Assembly (NCBI GenBank): GCA_900757655.1
Contig: CAAEOT010000049.1
Coordinates: 1 to 13,291, forward strand
DNA length: 13,291 nucleotides
Reading direction: 5' to 3'
From: an uncultured Oscillospiraceae bacterium
GTDB lineage: Bacteria > Bacillota > Clostridia > Oscillospirales > Oscillospiraceae
Part shown: positions 6,781-12,001 of the stretch, one piece after another
Layout: every line of letters starts with the position of its first letter
Position numbering within the stretch: position 1 is the first letter of the stretch
Notes under the pieces: model-generated
The model's database searches: none
What the model was told of the DNA's origin: nothing
Seen by the model: the letters and a program-made list of their open reading frames with translations, nothing else
Translations under genes and position numbers: made by a program

Positions 6781-7248
6781 ATGCTTGTGGAAACCGCTGA
6801 CACCAGCGCCGTGGCCATGCGCATCGCACGCGCCGAGTGGGCCGCACTGAGCGAGGACGATATCCGCACCGCCGTCGGCAGCGCGCTCGAGACGCACGGG
6901 CTCGCGCCCTGGACAAGTATGAAGATCGAACTGTTCGTCGCCAAAAAGGAGGTGCTGCTCATCGCAAGACCCATTTCCGTCCCGCCGCGCCGGTTCCGCT
7001 TCCGCTCGTTTGCTGACCTGACCGCCGCGCTGGGCTGTTTTCCGGCCGGGCTCGACTCGGATGTGGTGTACATAGACGGCGGCTGGGAGCTGTTCGTGCG
7101 CGCCGGAGACGAGGCGCTGCCGAACGCGCTCTTCGAGTTCGGCGAGCCGCTGCCCTGCACCGAGGAACTGTACGCACACATCGGTGAACACGGCGACGTG
7201 GTCGCCCGCCGCGATGCCGTTGGGACCCTTCAGCGCTATTTCTGCTGA
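6781..7248 (+). CDS. Compact MecA-like adaptor protein
   Basis: A 155-residue protein resembling the ClpC adaptor MecA, which delivers targets such as ComK to the ClpCP protease in Bacilli. The C-terminal half matches the MecA fold: FRFRSFADLTAALGCFP (about residues 77-93), a DVVYIDGGWELFV strand pair, then FEFGEPLPCTEELYAHIGEHG and a closing DAVGTLQRYF, all parallel to MecA's C-terminal order and spacing. The N-terminal part contains an L-S-E-D-D-I helix and MKIELFVAKKEVLLIARP, like a reduced MecA N-domain, but the long acidic linker of the roughly 220-residue Bacillus protein is missing. The start has a strong AAAGGGAGG site. The next gene is smpB, so proteolysis and trans-translation functions are adjacent. 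Assignment rests on pattern recognition of a divergent family. Confidence 0.7.
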   Translation: MLVETADTSAVAMRIARAEWAALSEDDIRTAVGSALETHGLAPWTSMKIELFVAKKEVLLIARPISVPPRRFRFRSFADLTAALGCFPAGLDSDVVYIDGGWELFVRAGDEALPNALFEFGEPLPCTEELYAHIGEHGDVVARRDAVGTLQRYFC

Positions 7249-7256
7249 TTTCGCTC

Positions 7257-7285
7257 TTTTCATTTGCCGCCGGATGTGCTAAACT
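7257..7285 (+). promoter_or_regulatory. Putative smpB promoter
   Basis: TTTTCA (7257-7262), a 17-base spacer and TAAACT (7280-7285) preceded by TGC, an extended -10. Transcription would start near 7292 and run through a strong AAGGAGGT ribosome-binding site at 7305-7312. It starts just after the stop of the MecA-like gene, and no terminator intervenes, so cotranscription is also possible. Confidence 0.5.
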
Positions 7286-7319
7286 ATATCCACGATTTCG
7301 CACGAAGGAGGTCCCCGCC

Positions 7320-7787
7320 ATGCCGAGAGCCAAGGGCGTCAAGCAGGTCGCGGCCAACCGCAAGGCCCTGCATGACTATTTCGTGCTCGAGCGGTTCGAG
7401 GCCGGTGTGGAGCTCTTCGGCACCGAGGTCAAGTCCATCCGCGCGGGCACGGTCAATCTGAAGGATTCGTTCTGCACCGTGAAAAACGGGGAGCTGTTTG
7501 CCTACGGCATCCACATCAGTCCCTACGAGCACGGCAGCATCTACAACCGCGACCCCGACCGGCCGAAGCGCCTGCTCATGCACCGGCGGGAGATCACGAA
7601 GCTCTACGCCCGCACGAAGCAGGATGGGCTGACGCTCGTGCCGCTGTCGCTGTATTTCAAGGACAGCCGCGTAAAGGTGGAACTCGGCCTGTGCAAGGGC
7701 AAAAAGCTCTACGACAAGCGCGACGCCGACGCGCAGCGCAGCGCCAAACGCGAGATCGACAGAACGATAAAGGAGAAAAATTACTGA
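7320..7787 (+). CDS. smpB: SsrA-binding protein SmpB
   Basis: A 155-residue OB-fold RNA-binding protein that binds the tRNA-like domain of tmRNA and mimics the missing anticodon arm, so that stalled ribosomes accept tmRNA. Family motifs appear in order: the N-terminal NRKALHDYFVLERFEAGVEL, the GTEVKSIRAGTVNLKDSF block (about residues 35-52), YNRDPDRPKRLLMHRREI (about 79-96), and the basic C-terminal tail (KREIDRTIKEKNY) that enters the mRNA channel of the ribosome. The length is normal. Its TGA shares its last base with the ATG of the following isomerase gene. Its RNA partner lies about 0.6 kb downstream on the same strand. Confidence 0.98.
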   Translation: MPRAKGVKQVAANRKALHDYFVLERFEAGVELFGTEVKSIRAGTVNLKDSFCTVKNGELFAYGIHISPYEHGSIYNRDPDRPKRLLMHRREITKLYARTKQDGLTLVPLSLYFKDSRVKVELGLCKGKKLYDKRDADAQRSAKREIDRTIKEKNY

Positions 7788-8308
7788 TGAGCAATCCGAT
7801 TGTCACCATTGAAATGGAAGACGGCGGCATCATCCGCGCCGAGCTCTATCCGGAGATCGCGCCGAACACCGTCCGCAACTTTATCAGTCTCGTCAAGAAG
7901 GGGTTTTATGACGGCGTGATCTTCCACCGCGTCATCCCCGGCTTCATGATCCAGGGCGGCGACCCGACCGGCACCGGCATGGGCGGCCCGGGCTACAGCA
8001 TTGAGGGCGAGTTCACGAGCAACGGCTTCAAAAACGACCTCAAGCACACCCGCGGCGTGCTGTCCATGGCCCGCGCCATGGACCCGAACTCCGCCGGCAG
8101 CCAGTTTTTCATCATGCACATGGACGCCCCGCACCTCGACAAGCAGTACGCTGCGTTCGGCAAGGTGACCGAGGGCATGGACGTGGTCGACGCCATCGCG
8201 CGCACCCCGCGCAGCATGTTCAACGACAAGCCCACCCACGAGCAGAAGATGAAAACCGTCACGGTCGAGACCTTCGGCGTTGAGTATCCGGAGCCGGAGA
8301 CCTGCTGA
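7787..8308 (+). CDS. Cyclophilin-type peptidyl-prolyl cis-trans isomerase
   Basis: A 173-residue cytosolic cyclophilin that catalyses cis-trans isomerisation of Xaa-Pro bonds. The catalytic motif FHRVIPGFMIQGGDPTGTG (about residues 45-63) contains the essential Arg, Phe and Gln. The NSAGSQFFIMH block (about 104-114) and the AAFGKVTEGMDVV segment are also typical. At the position often held by Trp in cyclosporin-binding cyclophilins, the segment here reads LDKQY, as in many bacterial forms. There is no signal peptide. The start overlaps the smpB stop as TGATG, with AAAGGAG upstream, so translation is coupled to smpB. An in-frame open stretch from 7691 lies inside smpB and is not part of the protein. 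Confidence 0.96.
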   Translation: MSNPIVTIEMEDGGIIRAELYPEIAPNTVRNFISLVKKGFYDGVIFHRVIPGFMIQGGDPTGTGMGGPGYSIEGEFTSNGFKNDLKHTRGVLSMARAMDPNSAGSQFFIMHMDAPHLDKQYAAFGKVTEGMDVVDAIARTPRSMFNDKPTHEQKMKTVTVETFGVEYPEPETC

Positions 8309-8320
8309 GGAAACAAAACA

Positions 8321-8348
8321 TCGACAGTTTCGTCTGATTTTTCAGAAT
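8321..8348 (+). promoter_or_regulatory. Candidate ssrA promoter
   Basis: TCGACA (8321-8326), a 16-base spacer and CAGAAT (8343-8348) match sigma-A consensus at 5 of 6 and 4 of 6 positions. The predicted start near 8354 would make a precursor with about 50 extra 5' bases, removed by RNase P at 8404. No promoter-like -10 box lies immediately before the mature tmRNA 5' end. Confidence 0.35.
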
Positions 8349-8358
8349 GTGTTCCTGT

Positions 8359-8380
8359 CCGCGCCGCTCTCGCGGCGCGG
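8359..8380 (+). other. GC hairpin between the isomerase gene and ssrA
   Basis: A perfect 9-bp GC stem (8359-8367 with 8372-8380) with a TCTC loop. No T-run follows it, so it is a poor intrinsic terminator. It is more likely a stabilising 3' structure of the isomerase mRNA or part of the tmRNA precursor leader. Confidence 0.5.
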
Positions 8381-8403
8381 GCGGCCGACGCACCCGACAT
8401 CAT

Positions 8404-8769
8404 GGGGATGTACCGGTTTCGACGGGGGTGTGGAGGCAGGAATAGCGGGCGGCGGCGCCTGACCGCCATAAAACGGGCATCTTATAAATTAAAGAACAAC
8501 AACGAAACTGTTCTTCTCGCTGCTTAATTAGCGAGCGTTCCCGCCGGGAGGACCACGGCCCGGCAGCGGAGCGTCGATGAGTGGTGAACGTGCGCACGCT
8601 AAGCTTTGCGCGTGCCATGCATGATGAAGCTACCGGACGGACAGGCTTGCCGGTTTGCCTGTCCTGAAGGGAACGGGGACGCACGGCGTCCCGCAAAAAC
8701 CTGCTGCGCCCGGAGAAGTTCCTGTCAAAGCGCTTTCGGACGGGGGTTCAACTCCCCCCATCTCCACCA
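8404..8769 (+). ncRNA. ssrA: Transfer-messenger RNA (tmRNA, SsrA)
   Basis: A 366-base one-piece tmRNA. The 5' end GGGGATGTACCGGTTTCGACGG is the conserved start; GGGGATG pairs with CATCTCC at the 3' end to form the acceptor stem, and the 3' terminus has an encoded CCA (8767-8769). The T-arm GGGGGTTCAACTCCCCC is present. The tag frame is AAG AAC AAC AAC GAA ACT GTT CTT CTC GCT GCT TAA (8492-8527), encoding KNNNETVLLAA; the resume codon could be AAG (8492) or AAC (8495), so the first residue is uncertain. Hairpins between about 8639 and 8715 are the expected pseudoknot region. With SmpB it rescues stalled ribosomes and tags nascent chains for ClpXP-type proteases. Confidence 0.97.
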
Positions 8770-8774
8770 ACCGG

Positions 8775-8809
8775 AAAATCCAGCAGCCCGCCGCGGCTGC
8801 TGGATTTTT
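8775..8809 (+). terminator. Intrinsic terminator of ssrA
   Basis: A 13-bp stem, 8775-8787 pairing with 8796-8808, with an 8-base GC loop and a T-run at 8805-8809. It begins 5 bases after the encoded CCA of the tmRNA. Confidence 0.93.
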
Positions 8810-8824
8810 CGTTTTCAAGGCACC

Positions 8825-8853
8825 TTGTCATGGCACGAAAACTCCGCTATATT
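8825..8853 (+). promoter_or_regulatory. Promoter of the prolyl-tRNA editing gene
   Basis: TTGTCA (8825-8830), a 17-base spacer and TATATT (8848-8853), directly after the ssrA terminator. Start predicted near 8860, followed by AGGAGG at 8872-8877 and ATG at 8885. Confidence 0.7.
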
Positions 8854-8884
8854 TGGAAAAACAGTTCACACAGGAGGATACAGC

Positions 8885-9373
8885 ATGAACAAAGCGGAAA
8901 TTTACGATCTCTTGCGCACGCGCGGGATCTGGCACGAGATCACAGAGCACAAGGCGGTCTACAACATGGCCGAACTCACGGACGTGGCGCTCCCCTACCC
9001 GGAGGCCGACGCCAAAAATCTGTTCGTGCGCGACGATAAAAAGCGCAATTACTACCTCATCACCGTCCGCGGCGACAAGCGCGTCGACCTCAAGGAATTC
9101 CGGCACAGATACGGCACCCGCGCGCTGTCGTTCGCGTCCGAAAACGACCTCATGCAGGTGCTGGGGCTCATTCCCGGCGCCGTGACGCCGCTCGGCCTGC
9201 TCAACGACGCCGAGTGCAAGGTGCAGCTTTATCTCGACGAAGCGTTTTTCGCCGCACCGGGGCTCATCGGCGTGCACCCGAACGATAACACGGCCACCGT
9301 GTGGCTGCGCGCGGACGATCTCGCAGCCCTGATCCGCGAGCACGGAAATCCGGTGCACATTGCGGAGCTGTGA
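8885..9373 (+). CDS. YbaK/ProX-type prolyl-tRNA editing protein
   Basis: A 162-residue stand-alone aminoacyl-tRNA deacylase of the YbaK/ProX fold, the type that hydrolyses mischarged Ala-tRNA(Pro) or related species in trans to prolyl-tRNA synthetase. Typical blocks are EITEHKAVYNMAEL (about residues 18-31), EADAKNLFVRDDKKRNYYLI (about 40-59), the lysine-containing GDKRVDLKEFR, and LIPGAVTPLGLLND followed by GLIGVHPNDNTATVWL. The ATG at 8885 has AGGAGG eight bases upstream; a longer open frame back to 8606 crosses the tmRNA and terminator and is not used. It has its own promoter and is monocistronic, ending at the shared terminator at 9395-9430. The exact editing specificity is not certain from sequence. 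Confidence 0.93.
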   Translation: MNKAEIYDLLRTRGIWHEITEHKAVYNMAELTDVALPYPEADAKNLFVRDDKKRNYYLITVRGDKRVDLKEFRHRYGTRALSFASENDLMQVLGLIPGAVTPLGLLNDAECKVQLYLDEAFFAAPGLIGVHPNDNTATVWLRADDLAALIREHGNPVHIAEL

Positions 9374-9394
9374 GCACGGGCACATACGCACAAA

Positions 9395-9430
9395 AAAGCA
9401 AGGCTTCCCGAATTCGGGAAGCCTTGCTTT
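9395..9430. terminator. Bidirectional palindromic terminator
   Basis: A perfect 16-bp inverted repeat (9395-9410 with 9415-9430) with an AATT loop, flanked by an A-run on the left (from 9392) and a T-rich run on the right. It lies between the convergent prolyl-tRNA editing gene and the feo operon, 21 bases and 2 bases from their stop codons, and can end transcripts from both sides. Confidence 0.93.
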
Positions 9431-9432
9431 AT

Positions 9433-9597
9433 CTATTTCTCTTTTTTGCAGTCACAGTTTCTGCCGCACTGCGCACAGTTGCCGGTGCAGCCGCTGCCGC
9501 AGCAGCCGCCCTTTTTCATGGCGCGGCGCCAGACGCGAAACGCGATGACGGCGCACACGGCCACGACGGCCAGCAGGAGATAGTCGATCAGCCGCAT
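9433..9597 (-). CDS. FeoB-associated Cys-rich membrane microprotein
   Basis: A 54-residue protein with one N-terminal transmembrane helix (about residues 4-20), a short basic stretch (RVWRRAMKKG), and a tail with seven cysteines in 19 residues (Cys32, 33, 37, 41, 44, 48, 50) ending KKEK. This matches the FeoB-associated Cys-rich family found after feoB in many Firmicutes; the tail may bind iron or sense it, as proposed for the unrelated FeoC. The ATG overlaps the feoB stop by one base (TGATG), so translation is coupled. An in-frame open stretch continues upstream within feoB to 9876, but that part is antisense-style shadow with no family match. No function has been shown. Confidence 0.85.
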   Translation of the reverse strand: MRLIDYLLLAVVAVCAVIAFRVWRRAMKKGGCCGSGCTGNCAQCGRNCDCKKEK

Positions 9598-11585
9598 CAC
9601 ACCAGCCCCGCGATCGCATATGCAACGAACGCCACGACCCACGCGACCGAGCACTGCAGGACCACGACGCCGACCGTCTTGAGCCGGGAATCCAGCTCGC
9701 GGCGGATGGTGGCGATTGCGGCCACGCACGGCGTATACAGCAGCGTGAACACGAGGAAGCTGATGGCCGAGCGCGTGGTGAGCAGCGACGAAATGGCCGC
9801 GCCGCCGAGTAGCACCTGCAGCGTGCTGACGACAGACTCCTTGGCAATGAAGCCGGAGATGAGCGCCGTGGCGCACCGCCAGTCGCCGAAGCCAAGCGGC
9901 CGGAAGATGGGCGCGATAAACTGCCCAATGAGCGCAAGCAGACTGTTGGCGCTGTCGGCCACGACGTTCAGGCGCGTGTCAAAGCTCTGGAGGAACCAGA
10001 TGATGATCGTGGCCAGAAAAATGACCGTGAACGCGCGCTGGAGAAAGTCCTTCGCCTTCTCCCAGAGCAGCAGCGCCACGCTCTTGAGCCCGGGCATACG
10101 GTAGTTCGGCAGCTCCATGACAAACGGCACGGGCTTGCCGCGGAAGGCCGTCTTGTTCATGATGAGCGCCGCGATGATGCCGATGAGGATGCCGAGGACA
10201 TACAGTCCCAGCATGACGAGCGCACGGTAGCGCGGGAAAAACGCCGCCGTGAAAAATGCGTAGATTGAGATCTTCGCCGAGCAGCTCATATAGGGCGTGA
10301 GCAGGATGGTCATCTTCCGGTCACGGTCGGACGAGACGGTGCGCGTGGCCATGATGGCCGGCACCGAGCAGCCGAAGCCGATGAGCATTGGCACGACGCT
10401 GCGGCCGGACAGGCCGATCTTGCGCAGGGGCTTGTCCATGACAAAGGCGACACGGGCCATATAGCCGGTGTCCTCCAAAATGGACAGGAAGAAAAACAGC
10501 GTCACGATAATCGGCAGGAATACGAGCACGCTGCCGACACCGGCGAACACGCCGTCGATGATGAGACTATGTACCACAGGGTTGATGCCGTAGGCCGTGA
10601 GCGCAGCGTCCACGACGCCGGTCAGCGCATCGATGCCGAGCTGCAGCAGATCGGACAGCCACTGGCCAATGACGTTGAACGTGAGATAAAACGTGAGGAA
10701 CATCACAACGAGGAACGTCGGCAGGGCGGTATATTTGCCCGTGAGGATGCGGTCGATCTTCATGGAGCGCGCGTGCTCTTTGCTCTCATGGCACTTGACC
10801 ACGGACGACGCCACGACGCCCTCAATGAACGTGTAGCGCATGTCCGCAAGGGCCGCGTTGCGGTCGAGCCCGGTCTCGTTTTCCATCTGCACGATGCAGT
10901 GCTCGAGCAGCTCCCGCTCGTTTTCATCGAGCTCGAGCGATGCCGCAAGGTCGTCGCCGCCCTCGATGAGCTTGGCCGCGCAGAATCGCGCCGGCACGCC
11001 GATGCGGTCGGCATGGTCGGCGATCAGATGCACGACCGCATGGATGCAGCGGTGCACGGCAGAATCATCCGAGCAGAAATCCGTCACCTTCGGCAGCGCC
11101 CGGCTGCGCGCAACGGTCAGCGCCTGGTCCACGAGTTCGGACACGCCCTCCCCTTTCGCCGCCGAGATCGGCACGACGGGGATGCCCAGTGCCTGGCTCA
11201 TCTTCTGCACATCGATAGCGCCGCCGTTGGCGCGCACCTCGTCCATCATGTTCAGCGCCAGCACCATCGGCACACGCAGCTCAAGCAGCTGCAGCGTCAG
11301 GTACAGGTTGCGCTCGATATTCGTGGCGTCCACGATGTTGATGATGCCGTCCGGCTTCTGATTGATGATAAAATCGCGCGAAACGATCTCCTCCTGCGTA
11401 TACGGGCGCAGGGAGTAAATGCCCGGCAGGTCAACGACGGAGCAGCCCTTCTCGTCGCGCATCTCGCCCATCTTCTGGTCAACGGTCACACCGGGGAAGT
11501 TGCCCACGTGCTGGTTGGAACCGGTGAGGGCGTTGAAGAGCGTCGTCTTACCGCAGTTTTGGTTGCCGACAAGTGCAAAGATCAT
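9597..11585 (-). CDS. feoB: Ferrous iron transport protein B (FeoB)
   Basis: A 662-residue inner-membrane Fe2+ transporter with an N-terminal G-protein domain. G-motifs: GNQNCGKT (7-14), Thr34 in GVTVD, DLPG (52-55), NMMD (112-115) and SAAKGEG (141-147). A helical regulatory domain follows to about residue 270, then the membrane part from about 290 with Gate motifs including the conserved cysteine in LIGFGCSVPA and the LLYTPCVAAIATIRRE segment near the C-terminus. The length is normal for Firmicutes. The ATG overlaps the feoA stop by 4 bases, and the stop overlaps the Cys-rich microprotein gene, so all three subunits are translationally coupled. Confidence 0.98.
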   Translation of the reverse strand: MIFALVGNQNCGKTTLFNALTGSNQHVGNFPGVTVDQKMGEMRDEKGCSVVDLPGIYSLRPYTQEEIVSRDFIINQKPDGIINIVDATNIERNLYLTLQLLELRVPMVLALNMMDEVRANGGAIDVQKMSQALGIPVVPISAAKGEGVSELVDQALTVARSRALPKVTDFCSDDSAVHRCIHAVVHLIADHADRIGVPARFCAAKLIEGGDDLAASLELDENERELLEHCIVQMENETGLDRNAALADMRYTFIEGVVASSVVKCHESKEHARSMKIDRILTGKYTALPTFLVVMFLTFYLTFNVIGQWLSDLLQLGIDALTGVVDAALTAYGINPVVHSLIIDGVFAGVGSVLVFLPIIVTLFFFLSILEDTGYMARVAFVMDKPLRKIGLSGRSVVPMLIGFGCSVPAIMATRTVSSDRDRKMTILLTPYMSCSAKISIYAFFTAAFFPRYRALVMLGLYVLGILIGIIAALIMNKTAFRGKPVPFVMELPNYRMPGLKSVALLLWEKAKDFLQRAFTVIFLATIIIWFLQSFDTRLNVVADSANSLLALIGQFIAPIFRPLGFGDWRCATALISGFIAKESVVSTLQVLLGGAAISSLLTTRSAISFLVFTLLYTPCVAAIATIRRELDSRLKTVGVVVLQCSVAWVVAFVAYAIAGLV

Positions 11586-11812
11586 GCCGGCACCCCCTCG
11601 ATCTCGATCTTTTTCGCTTCCTCCACGCGCAGCGTCAGCTCATAGCCGCGCACGCGGATCTCGATGGGATCACCCATCGGCGCCACCTTCTGCAAAGTGA
11701 CGCGGGTACGGGGCGTGAGCCCCATGTCCAACAGCCGGCATCGCAGCGCGCCGTCCCCACCGACCGCTGTGATGACTGCTGAGGAACCGATCTTCAATTC
11801 ATCTAGTGTCAT
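11582..11812 (-). CDS. feoA: Ferrous iron transport protein A (FeoA)
   Basis: A 76-residue SH3-like cytosolic protein required for FeoB function. Typical features are the N-terminal MTLDELKIGSSAVI, the RLLDMGLTPRTRVTL segment and the PIEIRVRGYELTLRVEEA segment. An in-frame ATG exists at 11839 and another at 11818, but AAAGG is correctly spaced (8 bases) only for the ATG at 11812, and the extra residues (MNSHRKAMA) are not part of the family. The upstream ATG also overlaps the operator-like repeat. First gene of the feo operon. Confidence 0.93.
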   Translation of the reverse strand: MTLDELKIGSSAVITAVGGDGALRCRLLDMGLTPRTRVTLQKVAPMGDPIEIRVRGYELTLRVEEAKKIEIEGVPA

Positions 11813-11834
11813 TGCCATTGCCTTTCTGTGTGAA

Positions 11835-11851
11835 TTCATTTCCCTAATGAA
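11835..11851 (-). promoter_or_regulatory. Operator-like inverted repeat at the feoA start
   Basis: A perfect 6-bp inverted repeat, TTCATT-AGGGA-AATGAA in minus-strand reading, lies just downstream of the -10 box and covers the predicted transcription start near 11846. Placement fits a repressor operator, plausibly for a Fur- or DtxR-family iron regulator. It is not a close match to either consensus, so the regulator is unassigned. Confidence 0.5.
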
Positions 11852-11852
11852 A

Positions 11853-11882
11853 AAGCTAGCACGGCGGGCACGATTTTGTCAA
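11853..11882 (-). promoter_or_regulatory. Promoter of the feo operon
   Basis: A consensus TTGACA -35 box (11877-11882), an 18-base spacer and TAGCTT -10 box (11853-11858) preceded by TGC, on the minus strand. It lies between the terminator of the surface-protein gene and feoA. Confidence 0.7.
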
Positions 11883-11924
11883 GAGCGTGACAGGCATTTC
11901 CGAACTTTTTGACGAAAGACGACG

Positions 11925-11961
11925 AAAAAACACCCCGGAGCGGTAAAGCCGCTCCGGGGTG
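11925..11961 (-). terminator. Intrinsic terminator of the SLH surface-protein gene
   Basis: A perfect 13-bp stem (11931-11943 with 11949-11961), TAAAG loop, followed in minus-strand reading by six T residues (11925-11930). It lies 40 bases after the stop codon of the SLH gene and insulates feoA from it. Confidence 0.93.
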
Positions 11962-12001
11962 CCCCGTTAGGTTTTGGAATGCTTACAGGTTGGAACCATC
12001 C

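Noticed and set aside
8359..8380. GC hairpin after the isomerase gene as an intrinsic terminator
   Set aside because: No T-run follows the stem on either strand.
8606..8884. N-terminal extension of the prolyl-tRNA editing protein
   Set aside because: The extra frame runs through the tmRNA 3' half and its terminator; the ATG at 8885 has its own promoter and AGGAGG site.
9598..9876. Longer version of the Cys-rich microprotein starting at 9876
   Set aside because: The extension lies wholly in another frame of feoB, is Arg/His-rich and has no family similarity; the 54-residue form matches the known family.
10569..11645. A 358-codon open frame on the plus strand
   Set aside because: It is antisense to the G-domain and regulatory region of feoB; same compositional shadow.
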